Source: Thaumatotibia leucotreta (taxonomy: Eukaryota; Arthropoda; Insecta; Lepidoptera; Tortricidae). From it: a DNA stretch of 64,000 nucleotides. The stretch spans positions 1 to 64,000 of the forward strand of contig JALPQI010030797.1 of NCBI GenBank assembly GCA_025490895.1, read 5' to 3'. A program made the position numbers and the translations under genes. The notes beneath the pieces are model-generated. The model saw only the letters and a program-made list of their open reading frames with translations, was not told the origin of the DNA and made no database searches. This document shows, in pieces, positions 32,410 through 43,067 of the stretch (the first letter of the stretch is position 1; each line of letters opens with the position of its first letter).

Positions 32410-32948
32410 GAATAAGTAGGTGTAATTGTTATACGGTTGTCGATAATCTGTACATACGAAAAGGGTATAAATTCCAGCTCATTTTATCGGTGATACGGTT
32501 TTTATTTTTGGATTTTAGCCATTAGTTTTTTCTTTACAGATTTTTTAATTTTCACTTCTAATTACGAGAGTTAACCTAATTAAACCGCAGTAACTTTGTG
32601 TCTAGACGTTTAAAACTGACACAAAAAATGCAGCGTAATTACTAATAGACAGGCTATCAATATAAATATTAAAAAAATCAATATAAAAAAATAAATATCA
32701 ATATAAAAAAATAAATATCAATATAAAAAAATTACATGCAGAATAAAAAATCCGAAAAAAAAATATAGATGAAAAATGGCAAAAAATTATTATTTTGCCG
32801 AAAACTACATTTTTCTTGGAAAAATGCTAATATTATCATATTTTTTTAATTTAATTCTTATTCCTTACTTAATTTCAAACCAAATAAAATAACCATCACA
32901 TGTTGCATTGACCCATGGATAAAAAAGGAAAAAAAATATAATCGAAAT
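32410..32948. repeat. Left part of an inverted-repeat element split by the BEL/Pao insertion
   Basis: 32430-32650 (CGATAATCTGTACATACGAA to GTCTAGACGTTTAAAACTGA) pairs with the complement at 40275-40495. AT-rich tandem words ATCAATATAAAAAAATAA fill 32655-32735. Confidence 0.85.
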
Positions 32949-33528
32949 TGTCGCATATAGCTTATAATATGTAAATAAACAACTGTCTTATGTCATTTAT
33001 AGCTCGTACTATGTAAATAAATATCTGTTTTATGTAGCTCATAACATGTAAATAAATGTATGTCTTAGTATGTAATTCTTAAGCCTAAGACTTTAAATAA
33101 GATTGATTGTTCCCCAATTAAATTAATCCCATTCCTTTACTTTTTTGTACAATATTTGTCCATTGTATATTTCGTGTAATTCATTTAAATAAATACTATC
33201 ACACTATACGCTACCACATATAACACGCACGCGGCGTGAGATACCCGCGACTTTGGGCGCGCGCGGATTATCGCGGAGTGGGGATAGCTAATATATATAT
33301 ACGCTATCCGCGAGGGCTCAATTCATTCACGCTCACTTCATCAAGCGCTAATCACGCGCTCACTAACCAACTAACACTCAACCTACTGTAATGTTGTAAT
33401 TGTAAACAAGTGTTTTTATTTAAACATTTCCCTACATAAAGTCCCTGAGCCGAGGTAGCCGCAGTAGCTGAGTCATCGAGCATCACGACAGTCTTCGTCA
33501 AGAGAACGAGATACATCCACACCCCACA
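32949..33528 (+). repeat. BEL/Pao 5' LTR
   Basis: Starts TGTCGCATATAG, ends CATCCACACCCCACA. It has several AATAAA words and a TATATATATA stretch near 33290. The bases after it, ACTTGGTCCTTCAGAAGCCG, would be the primer-binding region; I could not assign a tRNA. Confidence 0.97.
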
Positions 33529-33644
33529 ACTTGGTCCTTCAGAAGCCGGATAGCAGCGAAGACTGAAGGTGCAGAGCAAGCCCGGTTGTCAAAACAGAAA
33601 AAAGTACGCGCTGAGCTTGAAGGCAACTCGGCTCAGGGTAGGGA

Positions 33645-33840
33645 CCTTACCAGCTTGCTGGTCGGACCGTACGTGTTGTAGGTTTCCTCCACGTACGTGT
33701 CCTGGCAACTTTAGTTGCATTACGTCACACGGTTGACGTCATCCTTACCAGCTTGCTGGTCGGACCGTACGTGTTGTAGGTCTCCTCCACGTACGTGTCC
33801 TGGCAACTTTAGTTGCATTGCGTCACATGGTTGACGTCAT
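33645..33840 (+). repeat. 98-bp direct duplication in the BEL/Pao leader
   Basis: 33645-33742 (CCTTACCAGCTTGCTGGTCG to GGTTGACGTCAT) is repeated at 33743-33840 with about three changes. It lies between the 5' LTR and the ORF. Confidence 0.93.
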
Positions 33841-34010
33841 CACACTGCTTTCGGACGCTTAAGGCATTGCACTTAGCCTAAGCGCGAGATTCAGTGCATC
33901 GAGGGATCCACGCTTAGGGACGTCGGCGTTGCAATCGGTAGCGTCGTCGTATAGGTGTTAGGTAGGTAAAGTCATAATTACCCCCGCGTGCGTCAAAGTG
34001 AAGAAAGAAG

Positions 34011-37000
34011 ATGTCCGAATCGGGAAGAACTCTGCGACCGCGGAAACAGGGGCAAGGCGTCCCCACTCCCACGACCACCGGGTCGAGGGACACCACGACC
34101 ACGCCGCAAACGGGCGACACCACCACTGTCTCCTATGAAACTCATCAAAAGAGCGGAGGCACCAGTGGCAATCAGAACAATAGTCGGAAAAAAGTTCGGT
34201 CGGAAGATGAAGTGTCGAATCGCGATATCAACGAAACGGTAGTGGTTAGAAGTAGGTCGGGCACCGTAGTAGGCAACGACGACGATATAGTGCAAAATAA
34301 CAAGCGCGCGCCGGTAAATAACAAACCCGCGAAAAGTGACCGCGAATCAGTGTGCAGGGACCGCGATAATAAACTTGCTGTACTCTTAGCAGAACTCGAA
34401 GTTCATAAAGCCGCCCTCGCCGTTGCTCAAAAGCAGAGTGACACTGCCAAGTTAAGGCTCCAGATTGCCGAGGCCGAGGCCCGATCTGGGAGCGGCAGTG
34501 TCATATCCGACATTAGTAAAACCGAGCAACGAGTCAGAGGTTGGGTGGAACAACAAGTTCAGTTAAAACCAGCCGTCGCGAATATCAAATTCCCGTCGCC
34601 CCGCGAGGCCGCGCCGCCGGCACCCGTTGCCGAGAAATACCGCCAAACTCAACCACAAGCGATTAATGTGCCGTATACGCAATACACTCCCGTGATACAT
34701 AAACCGCCCGAATTGCCCACGTTTGACGGCAACGTTACGGAATGGATCGCGTTTCGCGCCGAATTCGAAGACACCGCGCCCATGTTTAGCTCGGTGAATA
34801 ACGTCAGTAGGATTAGGCGAGCCCTTAAAGGCGAAGCGCGAACGGCCGTCAAATCAATTATGTACACGGTGCAAGACCCGTACGAAATAATAGAAGCTTT
34901 AGAAAGACAGTTCGGAGATCCTGAGGAAATAATCCTCACCGAGCTGCATAATGTCAAACGTATGCCCCGCCTGGCAGAAGATAATAGTAATATAACGACA
35001 TTCGCCGCGCACGTGGCCAACGCCGTGGCCACGATAAAATCATTAAGACAAGAAAAATACTTGTGCGCGCCGGAACTTGTAAATAAAATAGTTAATAAAC
35101 TAAATTTAATTGTGCGCTACGAATGGGCAAAGTATAAACAAGCAAATAGCGAAACACCGGATTTAGTCGCGATCTCCGAGTTTTTGAACGATATAAGCAA
35201 AGCCGCGAAACGCGTAAGTCATGGTAAACAAAGTAGGTCGCGAAATCACGTGAATACGGTAGCTTTCGAACAGAGCTCAAAACGAGAATCTAGACAAAAT
35301 TACGCGCCACCGTCTTATCGCGATAATAGTAGCGACTCTGAATCGGAGGTACATAACGCGACACCGCGCAAAGGCTCGAGGTATCCCACGGTAGCCCAAG
35401 TGAAACCGCGGGAAATAAAAAAGAAACCCGAGTATACAAGTGGGGCTAGACCGAAACAAAGCTCGCCCAGCGTCAGCGTACCGCGCGATTCGTGTCCTAT
35501 ATGCAAGAATGCCAACAACCATTACGTCAGCGCATGCGCGAAGTTTATAACCGCGTCGGTCGCCGACAGATGGGAGTTCGTAAAAAATGCACGGCTATGC
35601 GTTAGGTGTCTAGGGTTCGCGCATCGTAGACCGTACAAATGTAAATACGTAGCTTGTGGAGTAAACCAGTGCGAGGCTGGCCACCACAAATTATTGCACG
35701 GTTTAAGTTTAACCACGGCTAGCGCTCAAAGTAACAAGGCCTCACCGGGAGGCGTAAATACGATACGACTAGCACAGGCGTATCTTAAAATTATTCCGGT
35801 AGAAGTCTCAGGTCCGTCAGGCGTGGCGCATACGCATGCGCTATTAGACGAAGGTGCAGCGATGTCACTGATCCTGCACGAAACGGCCGTCAAGATAGCC
35901 CCCCAACAGAGGGGGGAAACGCTCGATATTCAAGGCATAGGCGGTACCGTTAGCAACACAGATTCGTATACAATTCGTTTCGGAATCAGAGGTCACTGCA
36001 GTCGTCATTTAGAAACGATAGAAGCACTGACTATTAGAAGAATAGGTGTAGGATCGCAAGAGGTGTCCAGAAAATTAGTCGAACAATGCGAACATCTAAC
36101 AAATGTCATTGACGAACTATGCTACGACACCGCGGTTCCAACCATACTAATAGGACAGGATAATTGGCATCTAATCGTAACACGGCAAATTCTAAGCGGT
36201 AAACCTCACCTACCCGTCGCGAGTCTGACAAAGTTAGGATGGGTACTCCATGGGCCACATCGTAAAGGCGATGCGGCAATAAATTTCATAGGCCACGCAC
36301 GGCCTAAGACCGCGGACGATCTCGCCGTCGAGCTTATGAAAAAGCATTTCGACATAGAGGCACTAGGCATAGAAAAAAAACTACCGCGTACCGATCCCGA
36401 CCAGCGCGCGTTAGATTTATTAAAATCAACATGTCAAAAAATACCGGGTGAAAATAGATATAGGGCGGGACTATTATGGCGTACCGATGATGAAACTCTC
36501 CCGGATAACAGAGCTCACGCGTTACGACGACTTTACAGTCTAGAAAGAAAACTCGATCGCGATACGGCTCTGAAAACCGAGTATACGAAGCACATGAATA
36601 ATCTGCTCGAGAAAGGTTACGCGGAGAAAATGGACTCGCCACCCCCACCCGAAGGAACCCGAACATGGTACTTAGCGCATTTTCCGACGTTTCATCCGCA
36701 GCGAGGAAAAATGAGGCTAGTATGGGACGCGGCGGCTACGGCATACGGGCGATCATTAAATAGCGCGCTGGTGGCCGGACCCGATCTACTAGAATCACTC
36801 TTTGGCGTTATGGTGCGCTTCCGAGAAGGCAAAACCGCGGTCATAGCCGACGTAAAAGAAATGTTCTTGCAAATCGAAATAATGGAACAGGATCGGGATG
36901 CGTTACGTTTCGTTTGGAGGGGGGAGGACCGTTCAGCCCCACCTCAAGAATATAGAATGAAACGATTAATATTCGGTTCAGCTGCGTCACCTACAACGGC

Positions 37001-39680
37001 GCTATACGTCAAAAACGAAAACGCAAACGCACACAAAGACAAGTACCCGATAGCCGCGGAAAAAACCATAAAAAACACATACATGGACGACATGTTAGTA
37101 GCATTCGACATGGACGACCACGAAGTTAGGCGCGTTATAAACGAAATATACGAGTTAAACATGCTTGCGTCGTTCGAACTTCGCGGGTTCGCGTCAAACA
37201 ATCCCGCAGTAATTTCTGACGTAGTAAGCTCCAAGGAAGAAACGTCAATTATCGGGGGGAGCGAAAGCGAAAGAACGTTAGGCTTAAAATGGAACCATAA
37301 ACGAGATACGCTCGGATTCCACGTCAACTTTCGCAATACGCCCGAAGACGTCCTAAAGGGAGAAAAGTTACCTACAAAACGTCAAGTTACTAGCAGCGCA
37401 ATGTCCATATTCGATCCGATAGGCTACGTAAGCCCAATTTCAGTGCTAGGTAAAGCACTCATGCAAGAGGTGTGGAGAACCGGTATAGATTGGGATACGA
37501 CTATTCCTATCTCACTCGCACCCGCATGGCGGTCATTCGTCGATAACGTACAGCAACTAAAATATTTAGAAATACCGCGTCACGTACAGGCGTTCAATAG
37601 AGAAGCCGATATACATGTTTTTTGCGACGCGAGCGAAAAAATATACGCGGCAGCTATATACATAGTAAGTACCAGTCCAGAGGGACTACGTACTTCAGCG
37701 CTCGTGGCAGCGAAAGCACGAGTCGCACCGCTGAAAGTAATTAGCGTGCCACGAATGGAACTACAGAGCTGCGTACTCGCGACCAGGTTAGCCGAAACAA
37801 TAGTCAAGGAATCGGATTACGTTATAAAGAATAGGTATTTTTGGGCCGATTCAAAAACCGCGTTAACATGGATCAGGTCAGACCCGCGTAGGTATAAAAC
37901 GTTCGTAGCCCATAGAATAGCGGAAATTGAAAGCACAACCACTCCCGCCGACTGGCGATGGGTACCGAGTGCGTTAAACGTAGCCGACGACGCGACCCGA
38001 GGCGTTCCCGCGCAATTCGGAACGAATCACCGATGGTTCATCGGGCCCGAGTTTATACGTCAAGAATCAGCTAAGTGGCCGGTCGAAAAAACACTCGCCG
38101 GTACGGACGTTACCGGAGAGGAACGCGCGTTTAAAACTATATGTACGGGCGTCGCGAGTAAAAAAGATAAGTTCGATTATTTACCAGTCGTAAATAGGTT
38201 CTCTAAATTTTCAAAGTTAGTCCGAGCGACGGCTAGAGTTCTGATTGCCGCCGAGGCTTTTAAGGCCAAACCGCTATACAAGAAAATAGAAACAGAAATG
38301 AACAAGGGGCATTTGAACTTGGCCGAAATCTTGTTAATACGACGAAGTCAACAAGAATCCTACGCTGAGGAAATCAAGTTGCTGGAGGCTGGGCGCGCAC
38401 TACCAAGAAGGTCTGCATTACACAAAATTGCAGTTAAACTGGACAAGAATGGAGTTCTTATACTCGATGCTAGAATTGACAAGCAAGTCCACGTACCCGT
38501 CTTGCACGCCAAAGAAGGCTTCACGAAGCTCCTGATTCATCATTATCACGTTCTGTACAATCACGGCAACCACGCGACTGTGATCAACGAATTAAAGCAG
38601 AATTATTATATTATCGGACTGCGCGGTAGTATTCGTTACTTAACGAATAAATGCCAATGGTGTCGGACCTATAAGGGAACTACTCTCAAGGTTCCTGTAG
38701 GCGACTTACCACCAGAAAGGCTCCAGGCGAATCAACCGCCGTTTACCGCAGCAGCGGTAGACCTCTTCGGACCTATGCACATCACAATAGGTCGCCGTAG
38801 AGAGAAAAGATGGGGCGTCCTGTACACGTGTCTTACCACCAGGGCCGTCCATTTAGAGCTTGCCGCCTCTCTTTCGGCATCCTCTATGATATTATCATTA
38901 AGAAGAATGATAGCACGGCGTGGTACACCCACCGTTCTCTACTCTGACAACGCCACCAACTTCTACGGAGCAGAACGAGAAATCGCCGAAGCAAAGGTGA
39001 CTCTACCCGAATCCATGAGGCCATTCTTGATCGAGAGATCCATAATGTGGAAGAAGATTCCGCCAGGCAACCCTTCCGCCGGCGGTGCTTGGGAACGTCT
39101 CGTCGGCAGCGTCAAGTCAGCTCTGAAAACAACCCTCAAAGAACGAGCGCCCCATGAGGAAGTCCTGCACACTTTGTTGCTAGAAGCCGAACACATAATT
39201 AATTCGCGACCACTCACACCAGTGAATCCCGATCTCGAAGACGAGGCCCTGACTCCGAATCACTTCCTTCTTGGACGATCAAGCGCCATGTCACCGCTGG
39301 GAGTGTTTACAGACAGCAATTTATCCCTATCTTCTTGGAAGACTGCGCAATCTCTCGCCGACCACTTTTGGAAACGCTGGCAGAAAGAATACCGGCCGAG
39401 TTTACTCCCACGATCCAGCGCACACCAGAAAAGTCAAAAGCTACACGCAGGCGACATAGTGATAATAGCGGACGGTTCAATGCCACGAGGTACATGGCCT
39501 AGAGGCGAAATCGCACAACTCTTTCCCGGCCCTGATGGCCATGTAAGAGTAGCCATTGTACGCACCCGCGCAGGTGAAGTCCGCCGCCCAGTCTCCAGAT
39601 TGATCCCTATATGCTCTCCGTTCAACGACGGTGCTGACGCACGTGGGGGAGAATTGTCGCATATAGCTTATAATATGTAA
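34011..39680 (+). CDS. BEL/Pao Gag-Pol polyprotein (1889 codons, uninterrupted)
   Basis: Domains in order: a charged N-terminal region, a DUF1759-type Gag core near residues 230-400 (begins PPELPTFDGNVTEW), Cys/His zinc-knuckle-like segment near 494-560 (CPICKNANNHYVSACAKF), A17-type aspartic protease with LLDEGAAMSLI (Asp613), reverse transcriptase with YMDD (residues 1024-1027), RNase H (HVFCDAS, Asp1206), integrase zinc region HHYHVLYNHGNHA, and catalytic triad Asp1584 (AVDLFGP), Asp1646 (SDNATNF), Glu1695 (GAWERL). The element copies its RNA through a cytoplasmic virus-like particle and integrates the cDNA. The start ATG at 34011 follows GAAGAAAGAAG. The frame ends HIAYNM inside the 3' LTR, so the polypurine tract is also coding. 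All catalytic residues seem intact and there is no frameshift. Confidence 0.96.
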   Translation: MSESGRTLRPRKQGQGVPTPTTTGSRDTTTTPQTGDTTTVSYETHQKSGGTSGNQNNSRKKVRSEDEVSNRDINETVVVRSRSGTVVGNDDDIVQNNKRAPVNNKPAKSDRESVCRDRDNKLAVLLAELEVHKAALAVAQKQSDTAKLRLQIAEAEARSGSGSVISDISKTEQRVRGWVEQQVQLKPAVANIKFPSPREAAPPAPVAEKYRQTQPQAINVPYTQYTPVIHKPPELPTFDGNVTEWIAFRAEFEDTAPMFSSVNNVSRIRRALKGEARTAVKSIMYTVQDPYEIIEALERQFGDPEEIILTELHNVKRMPRLAEDNSNITTFAAHVANAVATIKSLRQEKYLCAPELVNKIVNKLNLIVRYEWAKYKQANSETPDLVAISEFLNDISKAAKRVSHGKQSRSRNHVNTVAFEQSSKRESRQNYAPPSYRDNSSDSESEVHNATPRKGSRYPTVAQVKPREIKKKPEYTSGARPKQSSPSVSVPRDSCPICKNANNHYVSACAKFITASVADRWEFVKNARLCVRCLGFAHRRPYKCKYVACGVNQCEAGHHKLLHGLSLTTASAQSNKASPGGVNTIRLAQAYLKIIPVEVSGPSGVAHTHALLDEGAAMSLILHETAVKIAPQQRGETLDIQGIGGTVSNTDSYTIRFGIRGHCSRHLETIEALTIRRIGVGSQEVSRKLVEQCEHLTNVIDELCYDTAVPTILIGQDNWHLIVTRQILSGKPHLPVASLTKLGWVLHGPHRKGDAAINFIGHARPKTADDLAVELMKKHFDIEALGIEKKLPRTDPDQRALDLLKSTCQKIPGENRYRAGLLWRTDDETLPDNRAHALRRLYSLERKLDRDTALKTEYTKHMNNLLEKGYAEKMDSPPPPEGTRTWYLAHFPTFHPQRGKMRLVWDAAATAYGRSLNSALVAGPDLLESLFGVMVRFREGKTAVIADVKEMFLQIEIMEQDRDALRFVWRGEDRSAPPQEYRMKRLIFGSAASPTTALYVKNENANAHKDKYPIAAEKTIKNTYMDDMLVAFDMDDHEVRRVINEIYELNMLASFELRGFASNNPAVISDVVSSKEETSIIGGSESERTLGLKWNHKRDTLGFHVNFRNTPEDVLKGEKLPTKRQVTSSAMSIFDPIGYVSPISVLGKALMQEVWRTGIDWDTTIPISLAPAWRSFVDNVQQLKYLEIPRHVQAFNREADIHVFCDASEKIYAAAIYIVSTSPEGLRTSALVAAKARVAPLKVISVPRMELQSCVLATRLAETIVKESDYVIKNRYFWADSKTALTWIRSDPRRYKTFVAHRIAEIESTTTPADWRWVPSALNVADDATRGVPAQFGTNHRWFIGPEFIRQESAKWPVEKTLAGTDVTGEERAFKTICTGVASKKDKFDYLPVVNRFSKFSKLVRATARVLIAAEAFKAKPLYKKIETEMNKGHLNLAEILLIRRSQQESYAEEIKLLEAGRALPRRSALHKIAVKLDKNGVLILDARIDKQVHVPVLHAKEGFTKLLIHHYHVLYNHGNHATVINELKQNYYIIGLRGSIRYLTNKCQWCRTYKGTTLKVPVGDLPPERLQANQPPFTAAAVDLFGPMHITIGRRREKRWGVLYTCLTTRAVHLELAASLSASSMILSLRRMIARRGTPTVLYSDNATNFYGAEREIAEAKVTLPESMRPFLIERSIMWKKIPPGNPSAGGAWERLVGSVKSALKTTLKERAPHEEVLHTLLLEAEHIINSRPLTPVNPDLEDEALTPNHFLLGRSSAMSPLGVFTDSNLSLSSWKTAQSLADHFWKRWQKEYRPSLLPRSSAHQKSQKLHAGDIVIIADGSMPRGTWPRGEIAQLFPGPDGHVRVAIVRTRAGEVRRPVSRLIPICSPFNDGADARGGELSHIAYNM

Positions 39681-40234
39681 ATAAACAACTGTCTTATGTC
39701 ATTTATAGCTCGTACTATGTAAATAAATATCTGTTTTATGTAGCTCATAACATGTAAATAAATGTATGTCTTAGTATGTAATTCTTAAGCCTAAGACTTT
39801 AAATAAGATTGATTGTTCCCCAATTAAATTAATCCCATTCCTTTACTTTTTTGTACAATATTTGTCCATTGTATATTTCGTGTAATTCATTTAAATAAAT
39901 ACTATCACACTATACGCTACCACATATAACACGCACGCGGCGTGAGATACCCGCGACTTTGGGCGCTCGCGGATTATCGCGGAGTGGGGATAGCTAATAT
40001 ATATATACGCTATCCGCGAGGGCTCAATTCATTCACGCTCACTTCATCAAGCGCTAATCACGCGCTCACTAACCAACTAACACTCAACCTACTGTAATGT
40101 TGTAATTGTAAACAAGTGTTTTTATTTAAACATTTCCCTACATAAAGTCCCTGAGCCGAGGTAGCCGCAGTAGCTGAGTCATCGAGCATCACGACAGTCT
40201 TCGTCAAGAGAACGAGATACATCCACACCCCACA
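39655..40234 (+). repeat. BEL/Pao 3' LTR
   Basis: Same 580 bp as the 5' LTR with one difference (T at 39967). The gag-pol ORF runs 26 bp into it. Confidence 0.97.
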
Positions 40235-40510
40235 GAAATCATGTATTTGAATAAAAGTGACACAAATTTCAAATAATTGCTGGCTGCATTTTTTCTGTCA
40301 GTTTTAAACGTCTAGACACAAAGTTACAGCGGTTTAATTAGGTTAACTCTCATATTTTTTAGTGAAAATTAAAAATTCTGTAAAAAAACTAATGGCTAAA
40401 ATCCAAAAATAAAAACAGTTTCACCGATAAAATGAGCTGGAATTTATTTATACCCTATTCGTATGTACAGATTATCGAAAATCACCCTGTATAATTGTGC
40501 TATGGGTGAA
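40235..40510. repeat. Right part of the element split by the BEL/Pao insertion
   Basis: Begins with the duplicated target GAAAT and carries the inverse of 32430-32650. Confidence 0.85.
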
Positions 40511-40770
40511 TCAACTTTTTTCTGTCTTTTATTACTATGGTTACGGTCGCCTGAGTCACGCTGGTTTTATGCATAATTATGATATTTTAACTATGCAAAC
40601 ATGCATTTTACTGGTGTTTCCCTTTCCTTAATGGGCTGGGCCATCTACAAACTTGGACTATTTGCATGTTCATAAATTAAGTAGCAAAATTTTACATAAA
40701 ACCAGCGTGACTCAGGCGACCGTAACCATGGTAATAACAGACAGAAAAAAGTTGATTCACCCTTCAAAAA
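40505..40770. repeat. Palindromic MITE next to the split element
   Basis: GGGTGAATCAACTTTTTTCT...GTCGCCTGAGTCACGCTGG and its complement, around a 100-bp centre. Confidence 0.85.
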
Positions 40771-40847
40771 CTTCTTATTACATTATAATCAAGGATCGGA
40801 CAAACGCCCGTCATTTCGAAAAAATAACCCTGTTCCGTACAGTAGAG

Positions 40848-41283
40848 ACTTCCTTATCTTATGATGTTAACATATTTTATTTTATAATATATTTTTTTAA
40901 TAACATTTATTTTGGAGATCCCAGCTCCATTCCAGATTCCGATTCTGGATCCCAAATCCAGATTGTGAATTTATGACAAATAAACGACTAAGAATGTTTG
41001 ATATTGAATTTTAATCTATTGAGTGTATAATTAATTATCTTATTCGGTTACCGCGATAGTTATTCATGAAATAAACGATTTAAACAAATTATATCGCGTA
41101 TATTAATTAACGTTGTAACAACATTTCGAACAGTCATGGTGTGTACAAGTATTCTAAAAAAGAGTTGATTATCCTCCTAAATAGATACTTTGTGTTCGTG
41201 TTATAAAACAATATCAGAGATAAATGAATAAATATCTTAAAATAATACAATATATTAACATCATAAAATAAGGAAGTCTCTAC
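40848..41283. repeat. Terminal-inverted-repeat element, family H copy 1
   Basis: Ends GTAGAGACTTCCTTATCTTA and its complement. Interior GATTCCGATTCTGGATCCCA and GGTTACCGCGATAGTTATTC. Inverted copy at 41443-42038. Confidence 0.85.
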
Positions 41284-41289
41284 CATACG

Positions 41290-41400
41290 GAAAAGGCCGT
41301 GTGTCGCCGTGTCTCTCTTATTTCCACGGTAGTGCATATCTTTTGTTCGTGTTTATAGCCCATAGTTCATAGCTTAGTAGCTCGCGGTGAGACCAGTGCC
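41290..41400. repeat. MITE family D, one arm
   Basis: CATCTTTTGTTCGTGTTTAT...AGCTCGCGGTGAGACCAGTGCC only; it lies between the two family H copies. Confidence 0.8.
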
Positions 41401-41442
41401 AAACGCCCGTCATTTTGAAAAAAATAACCCTGTTCCATATGG

Positions 41443-42038
41443 TAGAGACTTCCTTATCTTATGATGTTAACATATTGTATTAATTTAAAATATTTATTCA
41501 TTTATCTCTGATATTGTTTTTATAACACGAACACAAAGTATCTATTTAGGAGGATAATCAACTCTTTTTTAGAATACTTGTACACACCATGACTGTTCGA
41601 AATGTCGTTACAACGTTAATTAATATTCGCGATATAATTTGTTTAAGGGCTGATTTTTCAATCCCCAAATAAACCTATCCGTTAGTTAAAATTATCACCA
41701 TCCTTTTCTAAAATCATCAGTCAAAAAAGGACAGGGCTATCATTTATTTGACAGGTACTGTTAAACGGGGGATTGAAAAATCAGTCCTAAATTGTTTATT
41801 TTATGAATAACTATCGCGGTAACCGAATAAGATAATTATACACTCAATAGACTAAAATTCAATATCAAACATTCTTAGTCGTTTATTTGTCATAAATTCA
41901 CAATCTGGATTTGGGATCCAGAATCGGAATCTGGAATGGAGCTGGGATCTCCAAAATAAATACTTTGTGATAATGTTATTAAAAAAATATCTTATTAAAT
42001 AAAATATGTTAACATCATAAGATAAGGAAGTCTCTACC
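41443..42038. repeat. Family H copy 2, inverted, with a nested MITE
   Basis: Same ends as 40848-41283 in opposite orientation. It is interrupted at 41647-41787 by a MITE with ends GGGCTGATTTTTCAATCC and GGATTGAAAAATCAGTCC and target duplication TAA. Confidence 0.85.
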
Positions 42039-42269
42039 CACTGAGCAAGCGAAAGTTTCTGTAACATTCCCGAAATGAATATTTGGGAGGCTGTAACTTT
42101 CAAATGCAAGGTTGCAATGTCATGGCAAGCTCTGAGCAAGCTCATGGCAATGCTGAAACGGCCAAACGTTTCATGTCATTTGCAACTTACCCTTAGAGCT
42201 CATATGTAAGTTATTAAAACTTTCATATACAAGTTTCTCACAAGTTCCAATTACAACATTATCAGAAGT

Positions 42270-42915
42270 GTGTTATTGTAATTTCTGTAAAGTTACTATC
42301 GGTACTTTGTAGATATATTACGTGGGAATGTTTTGTGCAAGTTTCATAGGAAACATTGCTAGAATCGATATTTTGTAAAGTTCTGTCAAGTTACTATCGG
42401 TACTTTGTAGAGACATAACGTGGGAAAGTTTTGTGCAAGTTTCATACGGAGCATTGCTAGAACCGACATTTTGTAAGGTTCTGTCAAGTTACTATCGGTA
42501 CTTTGTAGAGACTTTACGTGGGAAAGTTTTGTGCAAGTTTCATACGAAGCATTGCTAGAATCGACATTTTGTATGGTTCTGTCAAGTTACTATCGGTACT
42601 TTGTAGAGACATTACGTGGGAAAGTTTCGTGCAAGTTTCATACGAAGCATTGCTAGATTCGACATTTTGTAAGGTTCTGTCAAGTTACTATCGGTACTTT
42701 GTAGAGACATTACGTGCGAAAGTTTCGTGCAAGTTTCATACGAAGCATTGCTAGAATCGACATTTTGTAAGGTTCTGTCAAGTTACTATCGGTACTTAGT
42801 AGAGACATTACGTGCGAAAGTTTCGTGCAAGTTTCATACGAAGCATTGCTAGAATCTACATTTTGTAAGGTCCAGTCAAGTTACTATCGGTACTTTGTAG
42901 AGACATTACGTGGTA
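42270..42915. repeat. 98-bp minisatellite, about 6.5 copies
   Basis: TTACTATCGGTACTTTGTAG starts at 42293, 42391, 42489, 42587, 42685, 42783 and 42881, exactly 98 bp apart. The rest of the unit has GTGCAAGTTTCATACGAAGC and ATTGCTAGAATCGACATTTT. It sits in an element that begins CCCACTGAGCA at about 42036. Confidence 0.95.
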
Positions 42916-43067
42916 CTTGTCCACTTGCAACTTATTGTAACTACAAATGTAAGCTCGTGGGGTTGATTAATATTAATGGTTGAGGCAACCTTGCGTGCGA
43001 ACTTGTGTATACGTTTGTAAATGTAATTTATTGTAAGTTGCTTGAAACCGCCATCCGAAATATGTAC

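Larger units (their letters stand above)
32949..40234 (+). mobile_element. Full-length BEL/Pao LTR retrotransposon
   Basis: 7286 bp, LTRs of 580 bp beginning TG and ending CA, 5-bp target duplication GAAAT (32944-32948 and 40235-40239), one long gag-pol ORF, leader, and polypurine tract GTGGGGGAGAA immediately before the 3' LTR. The LTRs differ at one position seen by eye (G at 33261, T at 39967), so the insertion is recent. Structure and the D-E-G protease, YMDD reverse transcriptase and DDE integrase order are those of the BEL/Pao group. Confidence 0.97.

Noticed and set aside
34649..39662. Minus-strand frames inside the BEL/Pao element
   Set aside because: Antisense to the intact gag-pol frame; no independent coding signal.
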